From the NCBI RefSeq assembly GCF_030272615.1, contig NC_081415.1, positions 505,997,373 through 506,061,372 of the forward strand: DNA of 64,000 nucleotides, read 5' to 3'. The position numbers were made by a program, and so were the translations under genes. The notes under the pieces are model-generated. The model ran no database searches and had not been told where the DNA came from. It saw only the letters and a list, made by a program, of their open reading frames with translations. The DNA is from Cryptomeria japonica. Taxonomy: Eukaryota; Streptophyta; Pinopsida; Cupressales; Cupressaceae. Of this stretch, positions 23,666 to 35,262 are shown in pieces; position 1 is the first letter of the stretch; the number at the start of each line of letters is the position of its first letter.

Positions 23666-24387
23666 TGAAATAATGCGAACATCCTTGAGATCTACCTAGA
23701 TTATTCAATGGATGATTAAAAGGGATAAACCATCCTTCACAATTTACAAGAATAACCACTGATTTGGAGGGATATAGAACTTCCCTCCATTACAACAAAA
23801 AAGCCTTGTCTTCCTTACATAAAAGGACTGCAGAATTTTTATATACAAGAAAGGAAGTATGCTATAGAGAACTAAGGATTTGAGGAGAATGAGTTGTCCC
23901 TCTGAACTTCAACACACAACTATTACTTGAGGGGAATAGAGCCTCCCTCCTTTAAGACAAATTTAGTCTCTTAAACCATACAAAAGGAGGCAATATCGAT
24001 GTTAACCAAAGAGTAGACTTGTAACTTGAGAAATAGGAGTTGTAACTTGAGAAATCTACTTACTTCGGTTCAAAAAAAAGGTCATGGAAATTTAATCTCT
24101 TCTTACCCCTTGTCAAGCAGTGTCCGTTTCCACATCGGAATTTGAAGCCTATGCCTCTTCTACCTCTTTTTCTGATAATCCGTAGAGCAGGTTATAGGGG
24201 AAAATTAGGTCATGCTTCTGGTGCAAGATGAGTAAAAGGACGACATCAATTGAATTTATCAAAAAGTCTGTCACAAAGGTGATTACCAAGCTCCAGTTTG
24301 TGGGCTCTTAAAGCCAAATTGAGCTCTGTTTCATTCTTTGCAAGCAAGGATATTTTCAGTAAGGAGTAAACACACATGAAGCTTAAG
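23666..24387. other. No gene recognised; possible NAC 3' flank
   Basis: Sequence downstream (on -) of the NAC exon. A short - frame at about 24240-24350 (ETELNLALRAHKLELGNHL) has no identified homology. Confidence 0.4.
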
Positions 24388-24936
24388 TTATTTAGAAGAT
24401 CTTTGCGCCTCAACAACTAAAGCATAGGACTGTAACAAATCTATTGGATTGGAGACGAAAATATTGGCGACTTGGGTAAGATAAAGCAGGCGTGGGTAGG
24501 CACCTAGAATATTGTTTCCTACAACACACCTAATTTCTCTCTCCACTCTACAACATTCCAATGTGAAGATTTTACTAAGCATTTCCATAGAAAACTCACC
24601 AGATTCAGGGTACTCATTATCAGGAATAGGCATAGCAATGTGTTTGTCAGACTTCACAAGACTGAGGTCAGCATGCTGAGAAAGACATGACACGGAAAGA
24701 TGACAAGGTATGCCCGCCATTATTGAAGAGGGTATAGCATTTGTAGAAGTAGGGTGTGTTTGTACATCTCCAGTGCCTGCCTTGGGTTGTGGGATGTCCA
24801 TGATGTTGGTATAACTGTAGATATTGTTGCAGCTTGATTCAAATGATCTGTCCACCATTGGTGGTGTCCACATATGATGAGGAACTCTCTGTGCTACTGT
24901 GTTTTTCTTGAATATACGACACATAGCCCAAGAATC
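24388..24936 (-). pseudogene. Last exon of a NAC-type transcription factor (isolated)
   Basis: NAC proteins are plant-specific DNA-binding regulators. This exon opens at an AG acceptor (gcatattcAG|GATTCTTGG) with DSWAMCRIFKK, the final strand of the NAC domain; the third exon of NAC genes typically starts here. It then has ~170 residues of variable C-terminus to a stop at 24388, without internal stops. Exons 1 and 2 (LPPGFRF region) were not seen in the window. A LINE begins about 160 bases upstream on this strand. It is either an orphan exon or the end of a gene with a very long transposon-filled intron; the open frame leaves both possible. Confidence 0.65.
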
Positions 24937-25099
24937 CTGAATATGCACCATACACAAAAGGTTCAAGTTAATAACACAAACATGTACTTAAAAATGCAAT
25001 ATGCTTCAAATAAAAGACAACACGATGAACTTAAAAATGCTTCAAAGCTACAAATTACCAATCTCCCAATAGAGGAAGACAAACTATCCAAGGGCAAAG

Positions 25100-27802
25100 T
25101 TGTTCTCACATGAATGCCGTGAGAGAGGAAGAGTAATCTCCAAAGCTTCAACTTTATTGCTGATGTGATGAATGCCATGAGAGAGGAAGACAATATTTTG
25201 TTGTTCGTATGAAAATCAAATTTGATATTATGAAGGCTTATGATAAGGTTAGTTGGAGTTTTCTCTTATAATTTATAATTTAATTTAGCTTTAACTCTCA
25301 TTACTGCAAATTAATTTTTTGAATGTATATCTTCAGCTAGGTTTTTAGATCAAATTAATGGATCGTCAATCGGCTTCTTTACTCTTGACAAGGTTTAAGA
25401 CAAACGGATCCTATTTCCCTTTTTATATTCATTATTACGATAAAAAAAATTAATTAGAAAGCATTATGATAGAAAATTTGAGGGGAAATGATAGTGGTAT
25501 TAGGGTAAATGATAATATTCCTCCAATTGCTCACTCTTTGCTTGTAGATGTTACCTTGTTGTTTGGTATTTTAACTGTGAAAAGGTGTTGTCTAATTTCT
25601 ACTAAGTGCCAAAACAATCTATCAGCAAGGGTAAATATAATTTTTTTTTCTTTAATACTATTACAAGTATTATGAGTAAAATTATCAACCTGTTAAGTTT
25701 TAAAGGGGATGTTCTTTCAAGCATTTATCTAGAAGTTCTTGTATTCTTGTGAATTTTTGAGATAATGGTAAATTCATCCATTAACTCTAAGTTACCCTCT
25801 CAGAAAAGTAAGTGGTTGATAATGGCTAAAAGAATCCTACTGGTTAAGTCTATTTTATCAATTATCCTTAATTACATGATGTCTCATTTTGTTTATGTCA
25901 TCAAGACATATATCTCATGACAAAAATTATTCATGAGATCATTTTTTATGGAGTGGCAAGGGTAAAAAACATAAATTGACTTTGTTGGCCTAAGAGAAAG
26001 TAAGTTTAAACCCCTTTGGAGAGTTTGGAATTAAAGATCTAACAGTCTATAATCTTTCTTTGGACACAAAATTAGCAGTCAAACTTTACAATTCACTAGG
26101 ATATAAATGGTATAAAATTTTACAAAATAAGTATCTAGATTCTATTGATTGCACTCATATTTTCATAATTTCCAACCCACCTCAAAGTTCTTCTAAATGG
26201 AACTTAATAATCAAATGTAGGGATATTATAACTTCAAATTTATAAAGATTATTCACAATGGAAAGCAGGCTCTATTTTGGCATGATTCTTGAAATGGCTA
26301 TGAGGTGCTTAATCTGAGAATATATATTATTCAAGAAAATCATATTTATTAATAGAACGGGAGAGCAAAGTGGAAGATTAGTTTGAGGTTAATTATAATA
26401 TTAACCTACCATTTGTTAAATGGAGAGATTTCTCGACAAAACAAAAAATATATTTTAAAGAGTATAGTAAATAAGAGACAAGTATTCTATTTTGTAAAAG
26501 AGGACAAACTAAGTTTGTTGGGATCCAAAATTGGTTCTTATTCTGTCAAAGAAGGAAATAGTTTTCAACAAGTACTTGTTCCTTCATTAAATTTGCTTTC
26601 TTAACCTTTTTAAAGATAAATAATGTCTTTTGCTAGTTCCTTTTCATGGTTAGAAATTTAAAATAAAGCTCTTACAAGTGAGAGATTGCAAAAATTTAAC
26701 AATTTTATGAATTTAAGATATACATTCCATTATTTAAGGAAGTTAATGATACTTCATATAATATATTTGTCCATTTTTAAATTACTTGTAAATGTTGAGA
26801 ATGGTTATGGGATCACCTTCTTTAGAAAAGTGCTGCTACTAAAATAATGCTTTAGTTATTTTCTAATTGACTTAGTTTTTACCAAATCTCTATATTTGGA
26901 TGCCTACATGGAGTGTTTCCCCTTCCCATCTTATTTTTAATATTTGTAGAGATAAATTATAGAATTTCTTCAATGCCTGGAAAGTGGTGATTTTTAAATT
27001 AAAATTAATGATTTATCGAAACTATTACAATATGTTTTATATTTTATGTTTTCTCTTCCTCAATAAAATGAAAGCTTCTCACCTTAAGATTCTGATATTC
27101 TTAAAGATGACCATTAGTGAACAATAGTAGAGTTGGTGCTAAATGGTTTCCTTCTTTTATCAAAATTTACTTTGATGGAGCTATCAAGAAAAATCCTATT
27201 CCTTCACAAGGTAGATTTGTTATCTATGATCATAAAGGAGAATTTGTGTTTGTAGCATCTAAGAAGTTAACTTCTAGTACTAATGATGAAGCAAAAATCC
27301 AAGTGCTATCCCTATCTTTTGGAATAACTATCTTAGAAAACTTCACAAAGATTATGATTGAAGGATATCTGATGTTAGTTATCAATTCTTTAGAAGATAA
27401 CAAGATTCATTCATGAAAGCTTTAAAATATGATGGAATTGGTTTGGAATTTCTTTCTTTTGTTTGAACATGTTCAATATAAACACTATTTTTGGGAAGCA
27501 AATAGGGTGGCATATAGGTTATCCAAGTCAAATATTGAAAGAGATTTTAAAATATTGAAGGCACAAAATTGAAGGACTACAATGAAATTATTCTCTCCAT
27601 ATTGGCACTAAATGAGTCAAACAAAATTTTGGACAAGGTGGAAACTTTGGTGCATTCTTCCATAACATCATCTACTCAATGTTGGCATCTAGTATTTGTC
27701 ATTATTCTTTATTGTTTTTATATTGTTATTTAAATTTAAGTTCATTTCAATCAATTTGACTTCAAGATAATTTAAATCATTTCTATTGTATTCCTCTATA
27801 TT
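25100..27802 (+). mobile_element. L1-type LINE, RT to RNase H, target of element B
   Basis: RT: IADVMNAMREEDNIL, KIKFDIMKAYDKVSW (25205-25250), GLRQTDPISLF (about 25390) and SLLVDVTLLFG (25540-25570; LFVDD-type catalytic box changed to LVDV). RNase H: IKIYFDGAIKKNPIPSQG (27165-27210), TNDEAKIQVL (27282-27311) and EANRVAYRLSK (27500-27530). Many stops and frameshifts. A 22-bp word (atgaatgccrtgagagagga) occurs twice at its 5' end, 57 bp apart. Element B inserted at 27807. Confidence 0.8.
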
Positions 27803-27807
27803 GTTAG
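27803..27807. other. Target duplication GTTAG of element B (left)
   Basis: GTTAG here and at 39378-39382, directly outside the two LTRs; the 5-bp length is normal for Ty3/gypsy integrase. Confidence 0.95.
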
Positions 27808-28591
27808 TGTAGACACCCAAAATTGTAATGTCTAATTAAATAAATATTTTATTTATTTAATTATCTAAGCCTAATTCTTCTATTAATTAAATAAATCTTT
27901 ATTTATTTAATTAATTCATTTATCCTCTTCTAGCCTTATTTCTCATTTAAATAAATACATTTATTTATTTAAATTATCATTTTCCTAAATTAAATAAATA
28001 TTCTTATTTATTTAATTATCCTACTTCTTCTATTAATTAAATAAATCTTTATTTATTTAATTAATTCATTAACCTTTTCTACCTATGACACATGTCATTC
28101 ATCTCTTAATTCATACACTACCTACCCCTTTCATTATTTTATTATTTCTTTTACCTACCCTCTAATCATAGCCAACCTCCTTTTACACCTCTCAATCTTA
28201 TCCCTCCATTTCATATTGTGTCTTCTATATAAGGAGATGCTTCCTTCATTATAAAACCCTAATCATTCTATGCATTCTAATCATCTCTTATGCAATTGAC
28301 TACACTACGATCCTACTTGCAACCACATTCTGTTCTTTGTTGAGCTCTTGTGCATATAAAATCTGAGAGCAAATATATCAAGCAAGATCAATGGAGATAG
28401 GAAGAATGGAGATCAAAACCCTATTGGACATGTGATGGTATAATCTTTGTGATTTCATGTGATTTGCATTGTCTTAGGTAATCTTCATATGTTATGGTGG
28501 ATCTTTGTTGATTGTTAGGCTAGGGTTTTGTGGTTGAATCTATTTAGCCTTTCAATATTGTTATTATTGTTATCCATTTTCACCATATACA
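27808..28591 (+). mobile_element. 5' LTR of element B
   Basis: TGTAGACACCCAAAATTG ... CACCATATACA, 784 bp, same length as the 3' LTR. U3 (27830-28075) consists of five AT inverted repeats; TATA at 28226. Confidence 0.95.
28226..28233 (+). promoter_or_regulatory. TATA box of element B 5' LTR
   Basis: TATATAAG, about 365 bases before the LTR end; the same box is at 39012-39019 in the 3' LTR. Confidence 0.75.
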
Positions 28592-28594
28592 TTT

Positions 28595-28612
28595 TGGCAC
28601 GCCCGGTGGGAC
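28595..28612 (+). other. Primer binding site of element B
   Basis: TGGCACGCCCGGTGGGAC, three bases after the LTR. It begins with TGG, complement of a tRNA CCA end. It resembles, with a few mismatches, the tRNA-Arg-type PBS I recall for Tat/Ogre elements; the exact tRNA is not assigned. Confidence 0.8.
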
Positions 28613-28739
28613 ATGGATTTTTGTTAGATTTGTATTTTTTTTAGATTTTTCTAACCCTATATTGCTGTTTTGTAAAACAATTTGGAGAATAACCTTGTGC
28701 AGCTAGGGTTTTGGACACAAAATCAAGATCTTGGAGAGA

Positions 28740-29600
28740 TTCGATCATATCTCACAAACGGCTACGAAATTTTGCACCAAATTGTTTTTGAATGTTGAAG
28801 AAAGTATCAGGAGATCTCAATACAAAATTCAAAATTTTTGGAGCAAATTTTCATTTTCTATGAATTTTTTATGATTTTTCATAAAAAATTAATTTTGAGA
28901 GCAAATGGGAGAATTTTTTGGATTTTCTTACATTTTTGGAAATCAATCAGAATTATACATAAAATCTATTCTTTGTGATTTTAATTTTGACACAAAATAT
29001 TTCCCTAAAAATTGGATCTTTAAAAATTAGGGTTTTTCCTTATTTTTATCAGATCTCACAAACCGCATCGAATTTTGACATCAAATCTTTTGCGCAGATC
29101 AGGAAAAGTATCAGAAAGATTCAGTAAAAATTTCAGATTTTTTGGATTGATTTTGCATTTTATATGAATTTTTTATGATTTTTCATAAAAAATTAATTTT
29201 GAGAGAAAATTAGCGATTTTTTTGGATTTTCTTACATTTTTGGAAATATCTCAGAATTATACATAGGATCTATTCTTTGTGATTTTAAATTTGATTCAAA
29301 ATCATTCCTCAAAAATCAGATCTTTGAAAATTAGGGTTTTGCATTATTTTACTCATATCTCACAAACTGCTTGGATTTGTTGTAGAAAATTTTTTGTGCA
29401 AGTTTGGAAGACCATCAAGACTCTCCAGTAAAAATTTCATATTTTTTGGATTGATTTTGCATTTTATATGAATTTTTTATGATTTTTCATAAAAAATTAA
29501 TTTTTGGAGCAAATTAGCAATTTTTTTGGATTTTCTTTCTTACATTTCTGGAAATCTCTTGAAATTTTATAGGTGGTCTTTTTTTATGATGAATCAGATC
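28740..29600 (+). repeat. Three ~304-bp tandem repeats in the leader of B
   Basis: Each begins near TATCTCACAAAC (28747, 29051, 29354), with a period of about 303-304 bp. Each contains the perfect inverted repeat AATTTTTTATGA-TTTT-TCATAAAAAATT, identical in all three although the surrounding bases have diverged. Confidence 0.9.
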
Positions 29601-29859
29601 TTTGAATTGGTCAACAAAATACATTATTGAAGGCCCCTATTTCACAAAGTCTTTTGGATCTAAAATTTACCTAACTTGTGTGCTTGCAGGAAGGGGTGAT
29701 TATTTCAAACAATCCAAACTACTAATAAATCTTTGTTGTAGGTCCTTGGCAAGCGTTTTTGGATTTTTATTGTGTGCCTTGTTTTCATAGACTAGCAAAC
29801 ACTTCAATTGGTGCACTAAAATTGAATCATTGTCTTTTGTGTCTTGAGCAATAGGCTCT

Positions 29860-31143
29860 TTTTATTTAATCTTTAGAGGGCCTGTCTTCCCGTGTGGTCA
29901 TTAGGACTACTAGTGAGAAGAGAACGACCCAAGTGGTAGCGAGGAAAACCCACCTCTTTCGAACCACTATAAACAATTGTATTCATGGTGAAAACTATGG
30001 ATAACGTGTGTTGATTAGTTCATACCGACACTATGTCTCCCCATAAACCCGTTTGATCAAATTTATTTGATCATTTGTAGGGCGTAACCCCTACCAGTTG
30101 GGAGCCTTCTGTATTTACAGAGTTGAAAGTGCCGCATGTATGGCCACACGAGCGGATGCCCTTACTAGCACCTTTTTGTTTTAGAAGCCCAAATCCTTCT
30201 AGTTGTTGGGGCAGGAGGTCGGACCTCTGGTAGCGGCCCACACACATACGGTTCTTAGTAGAGATACAAAGTTCGCCACGAGGAGTTTTCGTGGGGATTG
30301 ATGCTTGGCTGACCCAAGAAGTGAGTGCCGAGGGTGGAGCCAGTGAGGTCAAGCATCTAAGTATCCGCTCTGAATAGCATAGCCTCGGGGGTAAAACCTC
30401 ATGTGGGATCAACAACTATTGTCTTGGCCAGCCATAAGAATTGTGCTTGACTTATTTTAAACATTCAAAACATTCAAAACCAAATAGCAAAACATTGTGT
30501 CTTTTGTGTTTTCAAGTGCATGCAAAACATTTTTACATCAAACAACACACTTTTCTTGGAGAGTCTAAACACTTGCAAACATTGAGTCCTCATCAACATT
30601 GTGTCCTCTTGTCACGAAAAACAGTCAAACATTCAGATTTGGTCACAACTTCACAAATTGGAAAAATTTTACAGTCCAGCAAATAAGAGCAATCAGTTTC
30701 GGAATTCTTGAGCTTCCTAGGTTGTTTCTCCAGGTTTTCATCTAGCATTCAACTTTTCTTTGGGTCTCACAAAGTCCATCATTGCTCCACATCTCACTTT
30801 ACATTCACATTTGTCTAAACTTGAGTCAAAAGGTCACTTGCTTGTCCTCATCATACTTTGTCAATACACTACATACAACAACACTTTGCTAAGTGGTCCC
30901 TCATCAAGGTTTCTTACCTTTGGGTCTCATTTGGTTTTACTTAGAGTCAAGGTCAACTTACCTCATCAAGAGAAACTATCCTCTCTTTGGAAGTCACACC
31001 TACTCTACTACATACATACTTGGTCTTACACTTTGGACATTGCAAGTACATTTCAGACTCATTTACATTCCATTCAACTCTTGGTCTTCCATACTCTTTC
31101 CATTTTTCATCTAGTCTCACACATCTTGGTCAATACCTAGTTC
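29860..31143 (+). other. Structured GC-richer leader of B before gag
   Basis: Compositionally distinct from the AT-rich repeats before it. It contains GTAGGG-cgtaac-CCCTAC (30077-30094, perfect 6-bp arms) and GAGGTC-G-GACCTC near 30210, and ends in a CAAAACATT-rich stretch shared with the start of this window. A candidate packaging or dimerisation region. A 114-codon - frame at 30071-30415 is probably accidental. Confidence 0.55.
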
Positions 31144-32028
31144 ATGGTTGAAACCCGTCTTCAAAAATCTAGGAGAGAAACTAAAGAGGCTCAAGAGTCC
31201 GCAAACATGAGTTCTTATGAGTATTACAATGATATCTTTTTCAATTCTGATCATACTACATTACCTGACATGGATGTCTATAGAAACATTCTAAATGTTG
31301 AGAACATGGACACTATAAACAACAATGCTACACACAATGACAATGTGGACAACTTTTCAGTACATTCAGTAGATGTGGAAGAATCCATTATGAATCCCCA
31401 TTTCAATCGATTGGTTGAGGAAATAATGAGGAGGGATAGACAATACTTCTTACAAATGATGCAACAAAGTGGAGCCAAGATACCTCATGATTTTGACATG
31501 TCTCAAATAATGGAACATAGACCTTTGCAACAACCTCACTCCAATATGGATCAAAGGAGACCTAATAGTGGAGGAAATAGAGGACCACATATGGTACCTA
31601 AATCACCATCAGCTTTGCTTCAAAAACCAGAGGTCCCACATACACATGGTCAAACATATGATACTTACCTTCGTAGACCATTATGGAAGTCTTATGCAGA
31701 CAAATATGCTCAATCACATACCAATGCTAACGATCAACCACCAAAGCAATTGGATATTCAAAGGCATGCTCAAAATTTGGACACAAGGAAACCTCGTGTC
31801 AAATTTGGGGGTAACACATTAGAACATGACATGCCTGTAGAGTATGGTATACATGGACAAAATAGATATTTCGTTCCTCAACATGAATCTATACCAAGTG
31901 CTCCATATATGCAGCATCACTATAGACCTCCTCCATATGAACATGTGTATGATCAATATCATCCATATATGCAACATGCTCCTCCTCCAATTGGTGCCTC
32001 AAGCATGGGGTATGGTCCAAGAAGTTGA
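31144..32028 (+). pseudogene. Gag N-terminal part of element B
   Basis: 294 codons from ATG 31144, closing at TGA 32026-32028. The next frame is in exact register (32029 on), so a single nonsense codon separates it from the remaining 1078 codons. Features: basic N-terminus (METRLQKSRRE-like), EIMRRDRQYFLQMMQQSGAK aligning with KLLAKYLLMLAKFGAKLPQD of A, and a Pro/His/Tyr-rich tail. No recognised fold in this part. Confidence 0.8.
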
Positions 32029-35000
32029 TCTCCACCTAAGAGCAATTTGGAGCAACAAATCAGGGACTTACAAAAGAAAATGGAGGACATAAATACATCG
32101 AAGCCAACATACACAATGAGAGACATATGTCCTTATCCATTTGACAAGAGCATTCCAATGCCTCCTTTTCCTACACACTTTGTGACGCCTAAATTTGATA
32201 AGTATAGAGGAAAAGGGGATCCTAAGGCACACATAAGACAATTTTTCACAGCTTGCATTGAGGTAGTAGCAGAAGAGACATATTTGATGAGATTATTCTC
32301 ACAAAGCTTAGGTGATCAAGCTATGGAATGGTTCTCCCAACTTCCACCTGGAATTAAGTCATGGGGTGACTTAGCAGAGGCATTTATTCAACATTTCTCC
32401 TACAACATAGAGACAGACATATCAGTCACTACTTTGTGCAATACTAAGCAAAAAGAGGGAGAATATTTTGCATCATTTTTACAAAGATGGAGAAATCTAG
32501 CCAGCAGATGCTCTTGTGAAATTCCACAAAAACAAATGGTAGAAATGTTCACCCAAAATGTTAACAAAGAGATTGGTTATGACTTAAGGAAAGCTTGTTT
32601 GTCCACCTTCAAGGACGTCATTGAAAAAGGCTTAGCGACAGAAAAGGTCCTAATTGAACAAGGAGTCATTAAAATATTCAAGGAAAACAAAGATGACTTT
32701 AAAGGAAAAGACAAGCCAAGATTTTGGAATAAAAACAAAAACACAGTCAATGATGGTGTTGTTGATGCCAACACAATGCGACCCAAATTCATTTTTTCTG
32801 GATCAAGTTCTACAAACAATCAAGTGAATACTCAAACAACTTCTAGATCACGAAGGAAGTATACCCCGTTGGGAGAACCACTTGAGTTAGTTTTCAAGAA
32901 GTTAGTGGCAAACAAGGTGATCACAATTCCAGATTTCCCGCCATATGAACCAAAGGTCAAACCAAATTGGTGGAATGATGAGGAGTATTGTGAGTTTCAT
33001 AAGAGCAAGGGTCATAAGATAGGAAATTGTCATCGACTGAAGAACATCATACAAGATCTCATTGATAGAGGTGACATTGAGATTGAGGGACACTCATCTA
33101 ATCAAGAACATGAGATGTTTAAGGAACCGTTCCCAAAACATGACAAGGGAAAAGCTAAAGCCACAGAGGATCAAACCAACTATACCAGAGCATCCTATAA
33201 CTATGATTCAACTATCAATCACATCTCGATGGACAATTACGTCTCTACTATTGTCATCAAGGACAAAGCGTCTGAGAATTCTACCCAGAGACCCAAGATT
33301 GTCCTAAAAGGTGTTGGATCTTCTTCAGAACCTACCTTTGAATGTCATGTTACAACTCACCGAAGTAAATTCACTTTGCAAGGTGCTCCAACTAAAAACA
33401 CTGCTTCTTCATCAACCAAACCTGAGTATGACCTTGTAGAACAGTTAGGGAAGACACCCGCTCTCATCTCCATCCTTGAGCTCTTACGCATATCCCTCTC
33501 ACATAAAGCCATTCTTGACAAAATCTTGAGAGATACTACTGTTCCTACTAATCTGAATGTGGACCAGTTTCAAGCCATGGTGGGATACCTTTCCATTCCA
33601 CATTCACTTACTTTCACAGAAGCCGATGACGCCTCTGTAAATCAGCCACATAATTCACCATTACACATTGAAGCCTTCCTACACAAACATAGAATCAAAC
33701 GAGTCTTGATAGATGGAGGAGCAGTTCTGAACATTTGTACATTGAGCACTATTAAACAATTGGGATATTCTGATAAAGCTGTGAATTCTATAAACAAAAT
33801 TACCATCAAGGCATATGATGATGAAGAGTGTTCATCCAAAGGCATAGTCACCTTACCTCTCAAAGTTGGGCCCGTTACAAAGGATGTGGTTTTTCAGGTC
33901 CTTGATCTAGATCTCACATACAACATACTCTTGGGACGTCCTTGGATTCATGAGATGAGTGCAGTACCATCTACATATCATCGATGTATCAAGTTTCCAC
34001 ATAATGGAGTTGAAGTGACTGTCAAAGCTGACCCAAATCCATTCATATATTGCAACAATCTGCGACTTAGATCAGAAATAATAATCCCAGTCAATCGAGA
34101 GGCTATTCCATCTTCAGCATATGTGGATCCAGAATCCTTGAAAGCTTCTACATCCAAACAAGCAGAGCTCAAAGACAAGTTCAAGATTAAAGACATGGGA
34201 TGTGGTGAGTATATCTTTCATGTTGATCAACTCCCACTGTCTCCTAAGCTATTCAGTCGACAAGAACAATCTACAAGCAATATGCAAGACCAAGGAATTG
34301 GGTGTGAACCACCTAGTGTTGTGGCTACTAAGTCCGAATGCAAATCTCCTCTAGTGGTGCAAGCAACTCTTGATATCAATAGTCCTAAGAGTGGTTCCAA
34401 CAAAGAATCTATTGAGTCTATCGCCAACCCTCTTGATAACTTGCATAGCCTTACCATTTCATCCACTCATTCCATTTCCACTCCGCTCCCAGACTTGGAT
34501 CAACAAGAATTACAAAAGCCCTTACTCATTGGGGATCAAAAATCAAGCTTTGAAAAGAAAAAACTAAAAGTCAAAACTAAAGATAAGTCCTTTAGTACAA
34601 ATCAAAATCAAAAGCTATTGGACTCTGCAAAAATCAAAGTCAAGGATAAAAATCCTATGAAAGAAAAAGAACAAGAGTTGATCTCCCCTAATATCAAAAT
34701 AACTGGGGGCAAAAGTTCTAAAATTTCAAGTCAAAAAGAATACTTGTTGATCCCAAGTCTCCATCATGCTATCCTACTTTCACTTCTTTTCGCAATCATA
34801 AGCCTTCATCACTCATCCACTTGTTTCACACATCCTTCCCCTCTTCGCAATACATCATGGACCTTTAATGGAGCTTCCTCGAAGGACTTTGTTATCAGGG
34901 ATGCCCAAACTTCTTTAGGTGACACACATATGGGCCTACGTAGTCCACACACTAGTAATTCTATCTCAGTTCCTTTATCAAGGAAGACAGTCACTCAAGC

Positions 35001-35262
35001 TACACATCATTCAGTCAAGGAACATCACAACTACAATCATAAGGTTCAGCCTCGCACATTTGAGGTGGGTGACTTGGTTCTTAGAGAAAATCCTAAAAAT
35101 CAGCAAGACAGAGAGAAGAAGGGAAAGTTTGAACCAAATTGGCTTGGTCCTTACATCATTACAACAACATATGGATCTGGGGCATATCAGCTCTCAACTA
35201 TAGAAGGTGAACCTTTGGAGGATCCTATCAACAGCATGCACCTTCGCAGGTTCTACACATAG
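32029..35262 (+). CDS. Gag-protease fused to integrase C-terminus, element B
   Basis: One open frame of 1078 codons. Order: short coiled coil (EQQIRDLQKKMED); Gag capsid 32110-32660 (ICPYPFDKSIPMPPFPTHF, AMEWFSQLPPGIKSWGDL); knuckle-like CEFHKSKGHKIGNCHRLK (32989-33042); protease 33550-34030 with LIDGGAV (33706) and NILLGRPWIH; a Ser/Lys-rich linker; a hydrophobic run (AILLSLLFAIISLHHS, about 34768-34815) in sequence of unknown origin; then the integrase C-terminal domain 35020-35262 (FEVGDLVLRENPKNQQDREK, FEPNWLGPYII). The G-patch, RT, RNases H and integrase core are missing, yet the junctions are in frame, suggesting maintained translation. Confidence 0.88.
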   Translation, partial: SPPKSNLEQQIRDLQKKMEDINTSKPTYTMRDICPYPFDKSIPMPPFPTHFVTPKFDKYRGKGDPKAHIRQFFTACIEVVAEETYLMRLFSQSLGDQAMEWFSQLPPGIKSWGDLAEAFIQHFSYNIETDISVTTLCNTKQKEGEYFASFLQRWRNLASRCSCEIPQKQMVEMFTQNVNKEIGYDLRKACLSTFKDVIEKGLATEKVLIEQGVIKIFKENKDDFKGKDKPRFWNKNKNTVNDGVVDANTMRPKFIFSGSSSTNNQVNTQTTSRSRRKYTPLGEPLELVFKKLVANKVITIPDFPPYEPKVKPNWWNDEEYCEFHKSKGHKIGNCHRLKNIIQDLIDRGDIEIEGHSSNQEHEMFKEPFPKHDKGKAKATEDQTNYTRASYNYDSTINHISMDNYVSTIVIKDKASENSTQRPKIVLKGVGSSSEPTFECHVTTHRSKFTLQGAPTKNTASSSTKPEYDLVEQLGKTPALISILELLRISLSHKAILDKILRDTTVPTNLNVDQFQAMVGYLSIPHSLTFTEADDASVNQPHNSPLHIEAFLHKHRIKRVLIDGGAVLNICTLSTIKQLGYSDKAVNSINKITIKAYDDEECSSKGIVTLPLKVGPVTKDVVFQVLDLDLTYNILLGRPWIHEMSAVPSTYHRCIKFPHNGVEVTVKADPNPFIYCNNLRLRSEIIIPVNREAIPSSAYVDPESLKASTSKQAELKDKFKIKDMGCGEYIFHVDQLPLSPKLFSRQEQSTSNMQDQGIGCEPPSVVATKSECKSPLVVQATLDINSPKSGSNKESIESIANPLDNLHSLTISSTHSISTPLPDLDQQELQKPLLIGDQKSSFEKKKLKVKTKDKSFSTNQNQKLLDSAKIKVKDKNPMKEKEQELISPNIKITGGKSSKISSQKEYLLIPSLHHAILLSLLFAIISLHHSSTCFTHPSPLRNTSWTFNGASSKDFVIRDAQTSLGDTHMGLRSPHTSNSISVPLSRKTVTQATHHSVKEHHNYNHKVQPRTFEVGDLVLRENPKNQQDREKKGKFEPNWLGPYIITTTYGSGAYQLSTIEGEPLEDPINSMHLRRFYT

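Noticed and set aside
30071-30415. 114-codon - strand frame in the leader of B
   Set aside because: No homology or start context; lies over structured leader sequence conserved on +.
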